38,889 bases of DNA from a virus. The translations under genes were made by a program, and so were the position numbers. Below the pieces are notes generated by a model. It searched no databases. It was not told the origin of the DNA and saw nothing but the letters and a program-made list of their open reading frames with translations. Shown one piece after another: positions 1 through 5,944 of the stretch. Each line of letters starts with the position of its first letter. Position 1 is the stretch's first letter. Location: IMG/VR virus record IMGVR_UViG_3300044643_002438, positions 1 to 38,889 of that record, one strand, 5' to 3'.

Positions 1-140
1 CATGTTCGGGCCGCACCCGCACCAGCGGCACCAGGTGGGGCGCGGCGGCATGGGCGACCACCCAGGGCCAGCCCCAGGCCAGCGCATCCTCCGGCGCCGG
101 CAGCCGGATGCCATAGGCCATCGCATCCGCCGGATCGTCG
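1..140. repeat. Terminal overlap, left copy
   Basis: These 140 bases recur at 38750-38889. Aligned base by base, the only difference is C at 14 against G at 38763. The copies fall inside one coding frame that continues across the join, so this is best read as the overlap of a circular or concatemeric assembly. The unique genome would be about 38,749 bases. Confidence 0.93.
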
Positions 141-460
141 GACACGAAGCCCAGCAGCCGCCCCAGCCCGATCTCCGCCACGACGCGCGGCAGCATCGGC
201 CGCGCATGTTCCCCGATGAAGTCGGAGCAATAGCCCCACACCGGATAGGCGGCCCAGACGCGATACATCCAGCGATCAAGCTCGGCCCGCTGGGGCGGCT
301 CGGCAGGCAGCAGCGCGCCGGGGCGCGGCAGCCGCTGCTCCCGCGCGACCCGGGCGAACAGGCCTTCATCCGGGGCATCGGGGAACCGTTCCAGCTTCCC
401 CTCGCGCCACAGATCGCGGAAGCCGCGCGCGGGCGCCGATTGTTCGCCCGCCGCAACCAT
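1..460 (-). CDS. Unknown early protein, 5' part (continues at window end)
   Basis: The ATG at 460 overlaps the stop of the gene before it by one base (TGATG). The frame stays open to position 1 and continues, through the circular join, at 38749 down to a TGA at 38541. Joined length is 669 nt, or 222 residues. I do not recognise the family. The protein is rich in Trp, Arg and Pro, with a WMYRVWAAYPVWGY stretch early and a WAWRWD-like, basic C-terminus (residues KAARRLARLL near the end). There is no obvious membrane segment. It sits directly upstream of the replication ATPase and its stop overlaps that gene's GTG start, so a replication role such as primase or loader partner is a reasonable guess from position only. 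Confidence 0.85.
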   Translation of the reverse strand, partial: MVAAGEQSAPARGFRDLWREGKLERFPDAPDEGLFARVAREQRLPRPGALLPAEPPQRAELDRWMYRVWAAYPVWGYCSDFIGEHARPMLPRVVAEIGLGRLLGFVSDDPADAMAYGIRLPAPEDALAWGWPWVVAHAAAPHLVPLVRVRPEH

Positions 461-726
461 CAGGCCTGCCCCGCCGGCACCGCGCCGCGCAGCGCGGCGG
501 TGGTCGCGATCACCCGCGCCACGCCGGCCAGCACCACCACCCGCGCCTGGGGCGACACGCGCTCCGCCGCCACGGTGCCGACAGCGGTGGCCAGCACCGA
601 CAGGGTCACCGCCAGGTCGCCGCCGCACAGCGCCAGCACGTCGCGCACCAGGCGCGGATCGGCGGGCGGCAGCGCGGCCGCGATGCCTTCGGGCGTCGCC
701 GGCGCGATGATCGGACCGTTTTTCAT
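460..726 (-). CDS. Hypothetical early protein (88 aa)
   Basis: The ATG at 726 overlaps the stop of the GcrA-like gene (ATGA), and its own stop overlaps the next ATG (TGATG), so it is translationally coupled on both sides. The N-terminus reads MKNGPIIAPATPEGIAAALP. The rest is Ala/Val-rich and predicted helical, with no motif I can name. A longer open frame extends upstream to 1131, but that part overlaps the well-supported GcrA-like gene and is its shadow. Function unknown; from context an early lytic accessory protein. Confidence 0.72.
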   Translation of the reverse strand: MKNGPIIAPATPEGIAAALPPADPRLVRDVLALCGGDLAVTLSVLATAVGTVAAERVSPQARVVVLAGVARVIATTAALRGAVPAGQA

Positions 727-1190
727 GCCGCCACCCGCGGGCTGACCCAGCAGATCGCATGGTGGTGTGGGCAATAGGACGACCCGCGCTGCGTCGGCGC
801 GTCGCAATACACGGTGGCCAGCCCGGCCGGCTGCCCGGCGATGTAGCGGCAGGCGCGGCCCGGCCTGGAGCCCGCCAGCCGCGCGGGCAGCGCAGGCGGC
901 GCGGGCACAACCGGCGCGACCGCCGCCGGGGCAGGCCGCAGCGTGACCGCGCGCCGCGCATCGAGCCGGCGCGGCTTCGGATCCGCATCCGGCTTCGCCA
1001 CCGGCTGCAGGATGGGCGAAGGCCGCCCCGGCAGGCCCAGGCGCTGCGCGCGGCCCACGATGGCGTTCTTCGTCAGCCCCATCGCCAGCCCGATCTCCCG
1101 CGTCGAAAGCCGCGGGTCTTCCTGCATCCACAGCGCGCGCAGCTGCGCGTCCCGTTCCCCCGTCCAGCAGCCGCGCCCGATCGAATGCAT
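723..1190 (-). CDS. GcrA-like sigma-70 cofactor
   Basis: The 155-residue protein has the layout of GcrA cell-cycle regulators. Residues 9-55 form the Myb/SANT-like DNA-binding helix-turn-helix (CWTGERDAQLRALW, then NAIVGRAQRLGLPGR). A Pro/Ala linker follows. Residues about 111-147 form a C-terminal module with Cys114, Cys129 and Cys140 and a PHHH cluster, like the GcrA region that contacts sigma-70 domain 2. Host GcrA acts with RNA polymerase holoenzyme at promoters carrying CcrM-methylated GANTC sites. A phage copy could redirect host transcription or time phage genes to the cell cycle (inference). It follows a terminator-like hairpin about 20 nt upstream and is coupled to the 88-residue gene downstream. 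No methyltransferase is encoded here, so any methylation dependence would rely on the host. Confidence 0.85.
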   Translation of the reverse strand: MHSIGRGCWTGERDAQLRALWMQEDPRLSTREIGLAMGLTKNAIVGRAQRLGLPGRPSPILQPVAKPDADPKPRRLDARRAVTLRPAPAAVAPVVPAPPALPARLAGSRPGRACRYIAGQPAGLATVYCDAPTQRGSSYCPHHHAICWVSPRVAA

Positions 1191-1204
1191 GCGTCAGCCC
1201 GCCG

Positions 1205-1241
1205 AAAAGACGGCCCGGGGCGCGTCACCACGCCCCGGGCC
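1205..1241 (-). terminator. Intrinsic terminator-like hairpin before gcrA-like gene
   Basis: Bases 1212-1222 and 1231-1241 are perfect 11-bp complements (GGCCCGGGGCG against CGCCCCGGGCC) around an 8-nt loop. On the minus strand the stem is followed by GTCTTTTC. It lies between the CII-like gene and the GcrA-like gene, only about 20 nt before the latter's ATG. It should therefore attenuate leftward transcription unless read through, like a delayed-early terminator. Confidence 0.7.
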
Positions 1242-1429
1242 AAGGTGAGGGAGGAAACGTCCAGGATGCCGGCGCGCCGAAAGCCCCTCGCCGGCCAGGG
1301 GATGAAAGCGGAGGGTCGGCTTTCGGGAGCCAATCGCCGACAGAAAGCCGGTGGATTGACAGCCGCCCTCCGCAGACCCCCGCTGGGCTGGCCATGCGGC
1401 CGGGGTCATCTGGTGAAACATCGGCCGCG
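1242..1429. other. Untranslated leader between CII-like and GcrA-like genes
   Basis: I find no convincing gene here. Visible structure includes the complementary octamers CGGCTTTC (1317-1324) and GAAAGCCG (1343-1350), and a CCCCT...AGGGG hairpin near 1284-1301. It could be a structured 5' leader or hold a promoter for the GcrA-like gene. I could not identify clear -35/-10 elements. Confidence 0.4.
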
Positions 1430-1891
1430 TCACGCCGCCGGCCCGGCCAGCATGGCGCGGGCATGGGCCACGGCGCGATCCAGCGCGGCCAGCTGGCGGC
1501 CGATCTCGGCCCGTTCGGCGGCGCAGATCCGGCCATCGGACATCGCAGTGGCGGCGCCGGACACCACATCGCCGCAATGCTGCACCACGCCGACCAGCGC
1601 CGCGCCCAGGCTGCCCGGCTGGCGCGGCGCGGCCTCGACCGTGCAGCCCGCCAGCTGCGCCAGCATCGCCGTCACCAGCGGACGGCCCGCCACCGCTTCC
1701 AGCTCCGCCACATGATCCAGCCGAGGCCAGCGATCCGCATGATGCGGGCTGGCGGCTTCGGACAGGCGGGACACCGGGTAGCCCGTCACCGCATGCGCCG
1801 CTTCCATCCCGCCGACAGCGTCGATCAGCAGGCGGAAGGCGGTCTTCAGCGCAACCAGGTCGCGCGGATGATGCTGGGGGATGCGGGTCAT
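1430..1891 (-). CDS. Phage CII-like regulatory protein
   Basis: This 153-residue protein resembles the CII/CP76-type regulators common in alphaproteobacterial prophages. An N-terminal helical DNA-binding region (about residues 10-75: LKTAFRLLIDAVGG, then VSRLSEAASP and WPRLDHVAELEA) is followed by a helical C-terminus ending in a DGRICAAERAEIGRQLAALD motif typical of that group. The expected role is transcriptional control of the lysis/lysogeny choice. It is on the leftward early strand, after the Cro-like pair and before the terminator at 1205-1241, which is a CII-like position. Family assignment is from pattern recognition only. Confidence 0.72.
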   Translation of the reverse strand: MTRIPQHHPRDLVALKTAFRLLIDAVGGMEAAHAVTGYPVSRLSEAASPHHADRWPRLDHVAELEAVAGRPLVTAMLAQLAGCTVEAAPRQPGSLGAALVGVVQHCGDVVSGAATAMSDGRICAAERAEIGRQLAALDRAVAHARAMLAGPAA

Positions 1892-1990
1892 CGTTCGGTC
1901 CGGGGAAGGGTTTCCCGCGACAGCGGCGCGATGGGCGCGGCAGGCTGCGCGGCATGGACAGGATCACAGGCGGCGCGGGCGGATGCGGCG

Positions 1991-2022
1991 GGCGAAGGGA
2001 ATCGTTGCGATTCCGCTTCGCC
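1991..2022. repeat. Hairpin/palindrome with two GANTC sites
   Basis: GGCGAAG-GGAATCG-TTG-CGATTCC-GC-TTCGCC forms a near-perfect stem with one bulged base and a TTG loop. Its inner arms hold GAATC (1999-2003) and GATTC (2009-2013), both matching the GANTC target of CcrM. It lies about 100 bp upstream of the CII-like gene (minus) and about 45 bp upstream of the plus gene at 2066. It lacks a T-tract, so it is more likely a binding site or processing signal than a terminator. Confidence 0.5.
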
Positions 2023-2065
2023 CGCCTCCACCATGGGAACCGCCACAGACCCCATGGAGGATTGG

Positions 2066-2287
2066 ATGTCGGACTGGACGCGGCCAGAGCCCTTTCGGGA
2101 CCCGTACGGCGACGCAATGCGCAAACAGCAAGATCGGATGGAGGAAGCGCGACGCGCCGTGCTGCGCTGCGCAGACGCCCTGTCCGCGCTGCCCGCGCTG
2201 GCCGAGGCCATGCTGGCGGAGCAGCGCATCACGAACGACCTTCTTCGGAAGGCGCTGGACCGCCTTCCGCCAGCAGCCGAGCCCTGA
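2066..2287 (+). CDS. Small hypothetical helical protein (73 aa)
   Basis: I chose the ATG at 2066 because GGAGG (2056-2060) lies 5 nt before it; an in-frame ATG at 2033 has no such site. The product is charged and helical (QQDRMEEARRAVLRCADALS, then ITNDLLRKALDRL), consistent with a short coiled coil. It points rightward inside an otherwise leftward cluster, and its last 59 bases overlap the 3' end of the gene at 2229-2432 on the other strand. Function unknown. Codon-level plausibility and the ribosome site support it, but one of the two overlapping genes could be spurious. Confidence 0.5.
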   Translation: MSDWTRPEPFRDPYGDAMRKQQDRMEEARRAVLRCADALSALPALAEAMLAEQRITNDLLRKALDRLPPAAEP

Positions 2288-2432
2288 AATGGGCCGCGGC
2301 GTCTGCGGCCTCGTCCACGCTGAGGCCGCAGCGCACCGCGATCAGCTTGTACAGCCCGGCGGCGGCGCTGGCGAACAGCGCGCGGTCACGCTCCGACAGA
2401 TGGACGGTCGGGGTCGCCGTGGGATTGCTCAT
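2229..2432 (-). CDS. Hypothetical early protein (67 aa)
   Basis: This is the second gene of the leftward early transcript, starting 3 nt after the stop of the Cro-like gene, with GGAGG about 11 nt before the ATG. The sequence (LSERDRALFASAAAGLYKLI, then GLSVDEAADAAAHFRARLL) looks like a compact two-helix protein. No family recognised. The 3' end overlaps the convergent plus-strand gene at 2066-2287 by 59 nt. Confidence 0.6.
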   Translation of the reverse strand: MSNPTATPTVHLSERDRALFASAAAGLYKLIAVRCGLSVDEAADAAAHFRARLLAEGGPAPSEEGRS

Positions 2433-2435
2433 GGC

Positions 2436-2654
2436 TCACGCTGCCTCCGTGGTGGCGGCCGGCGCGTCGAACAGGTCGGGGCGCAGCTCATGCGGCGGGA
2501 TGCCGGTGGCGGCGCTGACGGCGCGCACCCGCTCGGCGGGGACGCGGCCAGCTCGCCGCCAGCCGATGATGGTCGAATGATCCAGGCCCAGGGCTTTCGC
2601 CAACTTGGTCGGGCCGCCGGCCGCCTTGATTGCATCGTCGATCATGGCGGGCAT
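2436..2654 (-). CDS. YdaS/Cro-like DNA-binding protein
   Basis: A 72-residue single-domain helix-turn-helix protein: MIDDAIKAAGGPTKLAKALG, then STIIGWRRAGRVPAERVRAV and IPPHELRPDLFD. The GRVPAER and HELRPDLF signatures are typical of the YdaS antitoxin/Cro superfamily. It would be the Cro-type repressor opposing the CI-like protein and start the leftward early transcript. The start is ambiguous: ATG at 2654 (used) abuts operator O1, and ATG at 2645 is also in frame. Neither has a Shine-Dalgarno sequence, so the mRNA may be leaderless. A longer frame begins at a GTG inside O1 and is less likely. Confidence 0.82.
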   Translation of the reverse strand: MPAMIDDAIKAAGGPTKLAKALGLDHSTIIGWRRAGRVPAERVRAVSAATGIPPHELRPDLFDAPAATTEAA

Positions 2655-2705
2655 TGTTGGCATGTCCAACACATTGCCGTCAAGCGCGATGTTGGGAAGA
2701 CCAAC
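2655..2705. promoter_or_regulatory. Left operator pair O1/O2
   Basis: Two palindromes, O1 at 2656-2670 (GTTGG-CATGT-CCAAC) and O2 at 2691-2705 (GTTGG-GAAGA-CCAAC), start exactly 35 bp apart in the divergent gap between the Cro-like gene (minus) and CI-like gene (plus). Read on the minus strand the block matches 3092-3146 in the opposite orientation, including a shared 20-mer over O1. A TTGACG hexamer (minus strand) lies between the two sites and may be the -35 of the leftward promoter. Confidence 0.8.
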
Positions 2706-2738
2706 CCGGCGGCCGGACAGGCATGCTCAGATACTGAA

Positions 2739-3062
2739 ATGAGCACCGGAAACATAATTCGAACGTTGCGTAAAGAACGCGGCCTGTCGCAAAGTGCGCT
2801 GGCGGCGGAGATCGGCTGGGAACGGGGCACGATCGCCGCCGTCGAAGGCGGTCACGACCGGCCGGGGGCAGAGCTTGTGCAGGCGCTTGCGACGTTCTTT
2901 CAGACCACAACTGACCACATCCTTGGGCGCGACGGGGTGAAGCAGCCTGCGGCCGTCCAGACCGAGGAAGAGGCCGAGATGCTGGCGCGGTTCCGTGACG
3001 CGACGCCCGAGGCGCGGGCCGCGATGCTGATGACCCTACGGGCGATGACGCGCGGCAATTAG
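2739..3062 (+). CDS. CI-like phage repressor (HTH_XRE)
   Basis: A 107-residue protein with an N-terminal XRE helix-turn-helix (residues about 5-60: IIRTLRKERGLSQSALAAEI, IAAVEGGHDRP, LVQALATFFQTT). A short acidic/helical tail follows (EEEAEMLARFRDATPEARAA) that probably dimerises. It lacks the S24 peptidase domain of lambda CI, so induction by RecA-driven self-cleavage is not expected. The ATG at 2739 has no Shine-Dalgarno. A GATACT hexamer (2730-2735) ends just before it, so the message could be leaderless like lambda cI from PRM (inference). Flanking operators O1-O4 are its likely targets. Confidence 0.87.
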   Translation: MSTGNIIRTLRKERGLSQSALAAEIGWERGTIAAVEGGHDRPGAELVQALATFFQTTTDHILGRDGVKQPAAVQTEEEAEMLARFRDATPEARAAMLMTLRAMTRGN

Positions 3063-3091
3063 GGCGCCGCTCTCAGCTTTGTAATTTTGAC

Positions 3092-3141
3092 GTTGGGCTT
3101 CCCAACATTTCGGCTTGCGGTCAGGCGTTGGACATGCCAAC
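3092..3141. promoter_or_regulatory. Right operator pair O3/O4
   Basis: O3 at 3092-3106 (GTTGG-GCTTC-CCAAC) and O4 at 3127-3141 (GTTGG-ACATG-CCAAC) again start 35 bp apart. They lie between the CI-like gene and the 17-gene rightward operon. The block is an inverted duplicate of the left block. It probably controls the rightward operon promoter. Nearby TTGACG (3086-3091) and TTGCGG are -35 candidates, but no good -10 hexamer is apparent. Confidence 0.8.
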
Positions 3142-3171
3142 AATGCGGCGTCCCACAGGGAGATGCCGCAG

Positions 3172-3438
3172 ATGTCCGACACCGCCACCACCACCACTCA
3201 GGCCGCCGCACCGCCCGCGCCGACGCTGTTCACCTACACCTACCGCCGCCCCGGCGCGGTGCATGATGTGACGCTCGACTGCTTCCGTCAGGACGGCGAT
3301 GCGGCGGCCGCTCTGCGCTCCGCCCGCCGCTGGATCGCGCGGGAACAGCGCGCACTCCGGCGGGCCGGCAGCGCCGCGAAACTGCGCACACCCCAGCTGC
3401 ATCATATGCGCCCCACCGCGCTGGCAGGAGCGGCCTGA
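3172..3438 (+). CDS. Hypothetical protein, first gene of rightward operon (88 aa)
   Basis: I chose the ATG at 3172 because AGGGAG ends 9 nt upstream; an in-frame ATG at 3163 is an alternative. The protein has a Thr/Ala/Pro-rich start, then a beta-like LFTYTYRRPGAVHDVTLDCF and a basic helix (ARRWIAREQRALRRA). No family recognised. It is the first gene after operators O3/O4, so probably the earliest and most tightly regulated of this operon. The stop overlaps the next ATG. Confidence 0.68.
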   Translation: MSDTATTTTQAAAPPAPTLFTYTYRRPGAVHDVTLDCFRQDGDAAAALRSARRWIAREQRALRRAGSAAKLRTPQLHHMRPTALAGAA

Positions 3439-3665
3439 TGCAGGCCCTGACCTCGCCCACCCCGCCCCGCGCGGCGCCCTCGCCTGACCTGGTCGCGGAC
3501 CAGCTCCACAGCCTGCATGGCCTGATCGTCGCGCTGCACGGCTCCGCCCAGGCCGCCGGCCTGCCCCATTCCGTGATCATGGGCCTGCATTGGCTGGCCG
3601 AGGACGCCACCGGCGTCCTGGCCGACGCCCGCCAATATCTCGGCCAGCCGCGGGTGCCCGCCTGA
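3438..3665 (+). CDS. Hypothetical protein (75 aa)
   Basis: Coupled to the preceding gene by TGATG and to the next one the same way. The sequence is helical with a central LVADQLHSLHGLIVALHGSA and HWLAEDATGVLADARQYL. No family or function recognised. Confidence 0.68.
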   Translation: MQALTSPTPPRAAPSPDLVADQLHSLHGLIVALHGSAQAAGLPHSVIMGLHWLAEDATGVLADARQYLGQPRVPA

Positions 3666-3946
3666 TGCAGGCCCCCGCCACCCTCGCGCGCATCCGCACG
3701 GAACTGCGCGCCCTGCCCGCCCAGAACCCCGGCTGGCCATCCGACGCCATCCTGCTGCTGCGGGACGCGCTGCGCGAAGCCGCGATCTACGCCGACACCG
3801 CCGGCCATCGCGGCGTGGCGCAGGCGCTGCAGGACATCGCGGACGATGCCCAGGCCCTGGCGCCGATCTTCGCCCCCGCCCTCGACACCCGCGCGGCGCA
3901 GCTCGCCGACACCGAAGCCGCCTTGCGGCTGGAAGGCTCCGCATGA
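3665..3946 (+). CDS. Hypothetical all-helical protein (93 aa)
   Basis: Starts at the TGATG junction (ATG 3665) and ends overlapping the next gene by ATGA. It is largely amphipathic helix (LARIRTELRAL, DAILLLRDALREAAIYADT, VAQALQDIADDAQAL). No recognised family. A longer frame from 3590 includes upstream shadow sequence and is not used. Confidence 0.68.
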   Translation: MQAPATLARIRTELRALPAQNPGWPSDAILLLRDALREAAIYADTAGHRGVAQALQDIADDAQALAPIFAPALDTRAAQLADTEAALRLEGSA

Positions 3947-4245
3947 CCAGCATCGTCACCGGCCCGGACGGCCGCGCCTATTTGTTCACGCGCGTCGCGG
4001 ACCGGCCGGTCTTCGTGGCCGACATGCCCCGGATGGGCAGCGCCTGCGGCCAGCCGCACACCGGGCACGCCACGTTGCTGGCGCAGCTGGACCCGGTGCA
4101 GCCGGGCAGCGACCCGCTGGCCAAGGTCCGGCTGCCGACCGGCCGGCTGATCGATGTCCTGGCCTGCTACATCCACGAACCCGGCGCGCTCGCCGCCCGC
4201 CGCATCCTGCCCCGCGCCGAGGCCGGGCGGAGGGCGCTGGCATGA
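3943..4245 (+). CDS. Hypothetical protein (100 aa)
   Basis: The ATGA overlap at both ends places it firmly in the operon. It starts with a beta-rich stretch (TSIVTGPDGRAYLFTRVADR) and contains two Cys (in SACGQPHTGH and VLACYIHEPG). It ends in a basic region (AARRILPRAEAGRRALA). No family recognised. Confidence 0.68.
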   Translation: MTSIVTGPDGRAYLFTRVADRPVFVADMPRMGSACGQPHTGHATLLAQLDPVQPGSDPLAKVRLPTGRLIDVLACYIHEPGALAARRILPRAEAGRRALA

Positions 4246-4379
4246 CGACCCGACATCGCCGCACCGCCACCTGGCGCACCTTGGCCACCTACGCTGTCGG
4301 CGCGCTCGGCGCCGTCGCGATGGGCGCGGGTCTCGCCGTAGGCGCCATCCTCGCGATCCTGGAGCACGCCGCGCCATGA
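4242..4379 (+). CDS. Small membrane protein (45 aa)
   Basis: A basic N-terminus (MTTRHRRTATWRTL) is followed by one Gly/Ala-rich transmembrane helix (AVGALGAVAMGAGLAVGAIL) and a short tail. It therefore probably sits in the inner membrane with the N-terminus inside. ATGA overlaps on both sides. Function unknown; superinfection exclusion or membrane-associated roles are possible but not shown. Confidence 0.65.
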   Translation: MTTRHRRTATWRTLATYAVGALGAVAMGAGLAVGAILAILEHAAP

Positions 4380-5320
4380 CCCTGATCGACCGCATGCTGC
4401 TGCGGAAAGCCGAATGCGCCGCGATCATCGATGCGCTGCGCGGCGATGGCCGCGTCGAAAGCGCCCGCGTGGTGGAAGCCCGGATGCAAGCCTGGGCGGA
4501 TGCTCTGGTCGAAGCGCGGGACGCGGGCGCGGGCGCGCCGCTGCTGCGCGACGCCATCGACCCGCGCGAGCTGCACCGCGCCCTTCATCCTGTTTCGGCG
4601 CCGGGGGCCACTTCCTCCCCGGTCGAGCGTGTGGCCCCGAGCGCGACGGCGCCGGATTCGGGGCACCCTTCCCTGCCGCCGCTGCTGCGGCCTTTCGACA
4701 CGCCAGCCGACGCGGCCGATGCGCCGCTGGCGAAGGTGTGGACGGATGATCGGCTGGCGCTACTGCGGACGCTCTACGCGCAAGCGGATCTGACGCTGGA
4801 CGACATCGCGGCGCGCATCAACGCCCTGCCCGGCGTGCCGGTGAACAGCCCCGGCGCCGTGAAGGCAAAGGCCTGGAAGCTCGGCCTGCCGCGCCCGTCC
4901 CTGCCCAAAGCGCCACAGCCCGCCAGCGCGCCGGCGGCAGCGCCCGCGCCGACGATCTGGACGCCGGAACGGGTGGATCTTCTGCGGACGCTGTATGCGG
5001 AAGGGCTGCATCGCACGGCGATCTTGCCGCGCATCAACGCCCTGCCGGGCCCGCCTTGCGCCTCGGTCGAGGCGATGGGGATGAAGGCCACCAAGCTCGG
5101 CCTGACACGCGACAGGCCCTTGGCGGCGCCGGGCTCCGCTGCCCCGTCGGCGCTGGCCTCGAAACCCGCCGAGGACATCGACGAAGCCCGGCAGATGATG
5201 CGCGCCGGCAACATCGGCGCGAAGGCGCTGTCCGAATACTTCGGCTGGCCGCTGCCCGAGGCCCAGGCCATCGCCGCGGAGATCCGCGCCGAGGCCGCCG
5301 CGCAAGGCCAGGCCGCATGA
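4376..5320 (+). CDS. Tandem GcrA-type DNA-binding-domain protein
   Basis: A 314-residue protein with two copies of a GcrA/SANT-like helix-turn-helix: residues 121-174 (VWTDDRLALLRTLYA, AVKAKAWKLGLPRP) and 194-246 (IWTPERVDLLRTLYAEG, GMKATKLGLTRDRP). A Pro/Ala linker separates them. The N-terminal 70 residues are helical, and the C-terminus (about 266-310) carries another helical segment. It lacks the Cys-rich sigma-binding end of true GcrA. The doubled domain suggests recognition of two adjacent half-sites. It is the largest gene of the operon apart from the integrase. Regulatory function is inferred. Confidence 0.75.
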   Translation: MTLIDRMLLRKAECAAIIDALRGDGRVESARVVEARMQAWADALVEARDAGAGAPLLRDAIDPRELHRALHPVSAPGATSSPVERVAPSATAPDSGHPSLPPLLRPFDTPADAADAPLAKVWTDDRLALLRTLYAQADLTLDDIAARINALPGVPVNSPGAVKAKAWKLGLPRPSLPKAPQPASAPAAAPAPTIWTPERVDLLRTLYAEGLHRTAILPRINALPGPPCASVEAMGMKATKLGLTRDRPLAAPGSAAPSALASKPAEDIDEARQMMRAGNIGAKALSEYFGWPLPEAQAIAAEIRAEAAAQGQAA

Positions 5321-5565
5321 CCGCGCTGGCCCACCCGCCCCGCGCGACCATGGCCGCGCAGGCGACCTATGCCGATCCGCCGGCCGCCCTGGTCGCGCAG
5401 CACCAGGCGCGCGTCCTCGCCGCCCTGCCACGCCAGATCGCGACCCCGCACATCACCCTGCGCTGGATCCCCGGCGCCGCGACGGCCGAAGAACGCCTGT
5501 CCGTCGCCGCCCTGCTGTTGGCCGGCACGGGCTTCGCCATCACGCCGGGCGGCGCCGATGTCTGA
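5317..5565 (+). CDS. Hypothetical protein (82 aa)
   Basis: ATG 5317 overlaps the preceding stop (ATGA); the 3' end overlaps the next gene by 8 nt. Contains a mixed alpha/beta stretch (QHQARVLAALPRQI, HITLRWIPGAATAEERLSVA) and ends LLLAGTGFAITPGGADV. No family recognised. Confidence 0.66.
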   Translation: MTALAHPPRATMAAQATYADPPAALVAQHQARVLAALPRQIATPHITLRWIPGAATAEERLSVAALLLAGTGFAITPGGADV

Positions 5566-5944
5566 CGACCTGGCCGCGCTGTCGGACGATGAACTGGAAA
5601 TCGCCGCCGCGCCGCTGCGCGATGCCGTGCGGGTCATCCAGCAGCAGCTCGCGGACCAGGAAACGGGCGTCTACCCGCGCCGCCCCGGCTGGCGGGCGCG
5701 TGCGCTGTGGAGCGTGCGTCGCCTGCGCGACGATTTGCGCCCGATCAATGCCGAGATCCAGCGCCGCCGCGAAGCCGCCGACGCCGCGCGCCGCGAAGCC
5801 CGCCGCGCCACCGCCGCGATCGAAGCCGCGCGCAGCGCCGACAAGACACGCCGCCTGGACGCCGTGCGCTTCCAGGCCGCCGCCCAGCGCCTTCTGCCGC
5901 CGGACACCTATGCCGCGATCCTCGCCGACATGGAGCCTGCCTGA
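5558..5944 (+). CDS. Hypothetical coiled-coil protein (128 aa)
   Basis: An acidic start (MSDDLAALSDDELEIA) precedes a long, very Arg/Ala-rich helical region (about residues 60-110, such as INAEIQRRREAADAARREAR) predicted to form a coiled coil. No enzyme motif. The stop overlaps the next ATG by one base. Function unknown. Confidence 0.7.
   Translation: MSDDLAALSDDELEIAAAPLRDAVRVIQQQLADQETGVYPRRPGWRARALWSVRRLRDDLRPINAEIQRRREAADAARREARRATAAIEAARSADKTRRLDAVRFQAAAQRLLPPDTYAAILADMEPA

Noticed and set aside
1-140. Terminal repeat as natural direct terminal redundancy of the virion
   Set aside because: It lies inside a coding gene far from terS, and the terminase is GpA-type, which goes with cos packaging. 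An assembly overlap is simpler.
2-745. 247-residue plus-strand open frame at the window start
   Set aside because: Pro/Arg/His-rich translation opposite three coupled minus-strand genes; a shadow.
1881-2738. N-terminal extension of the CI-like gene
   Set aside because: The frame is open by chance upstream, crosses O1/O2 and opposing genes, and has no homology-like pattern. The ATG at 2739 begins a normal XRE domain.
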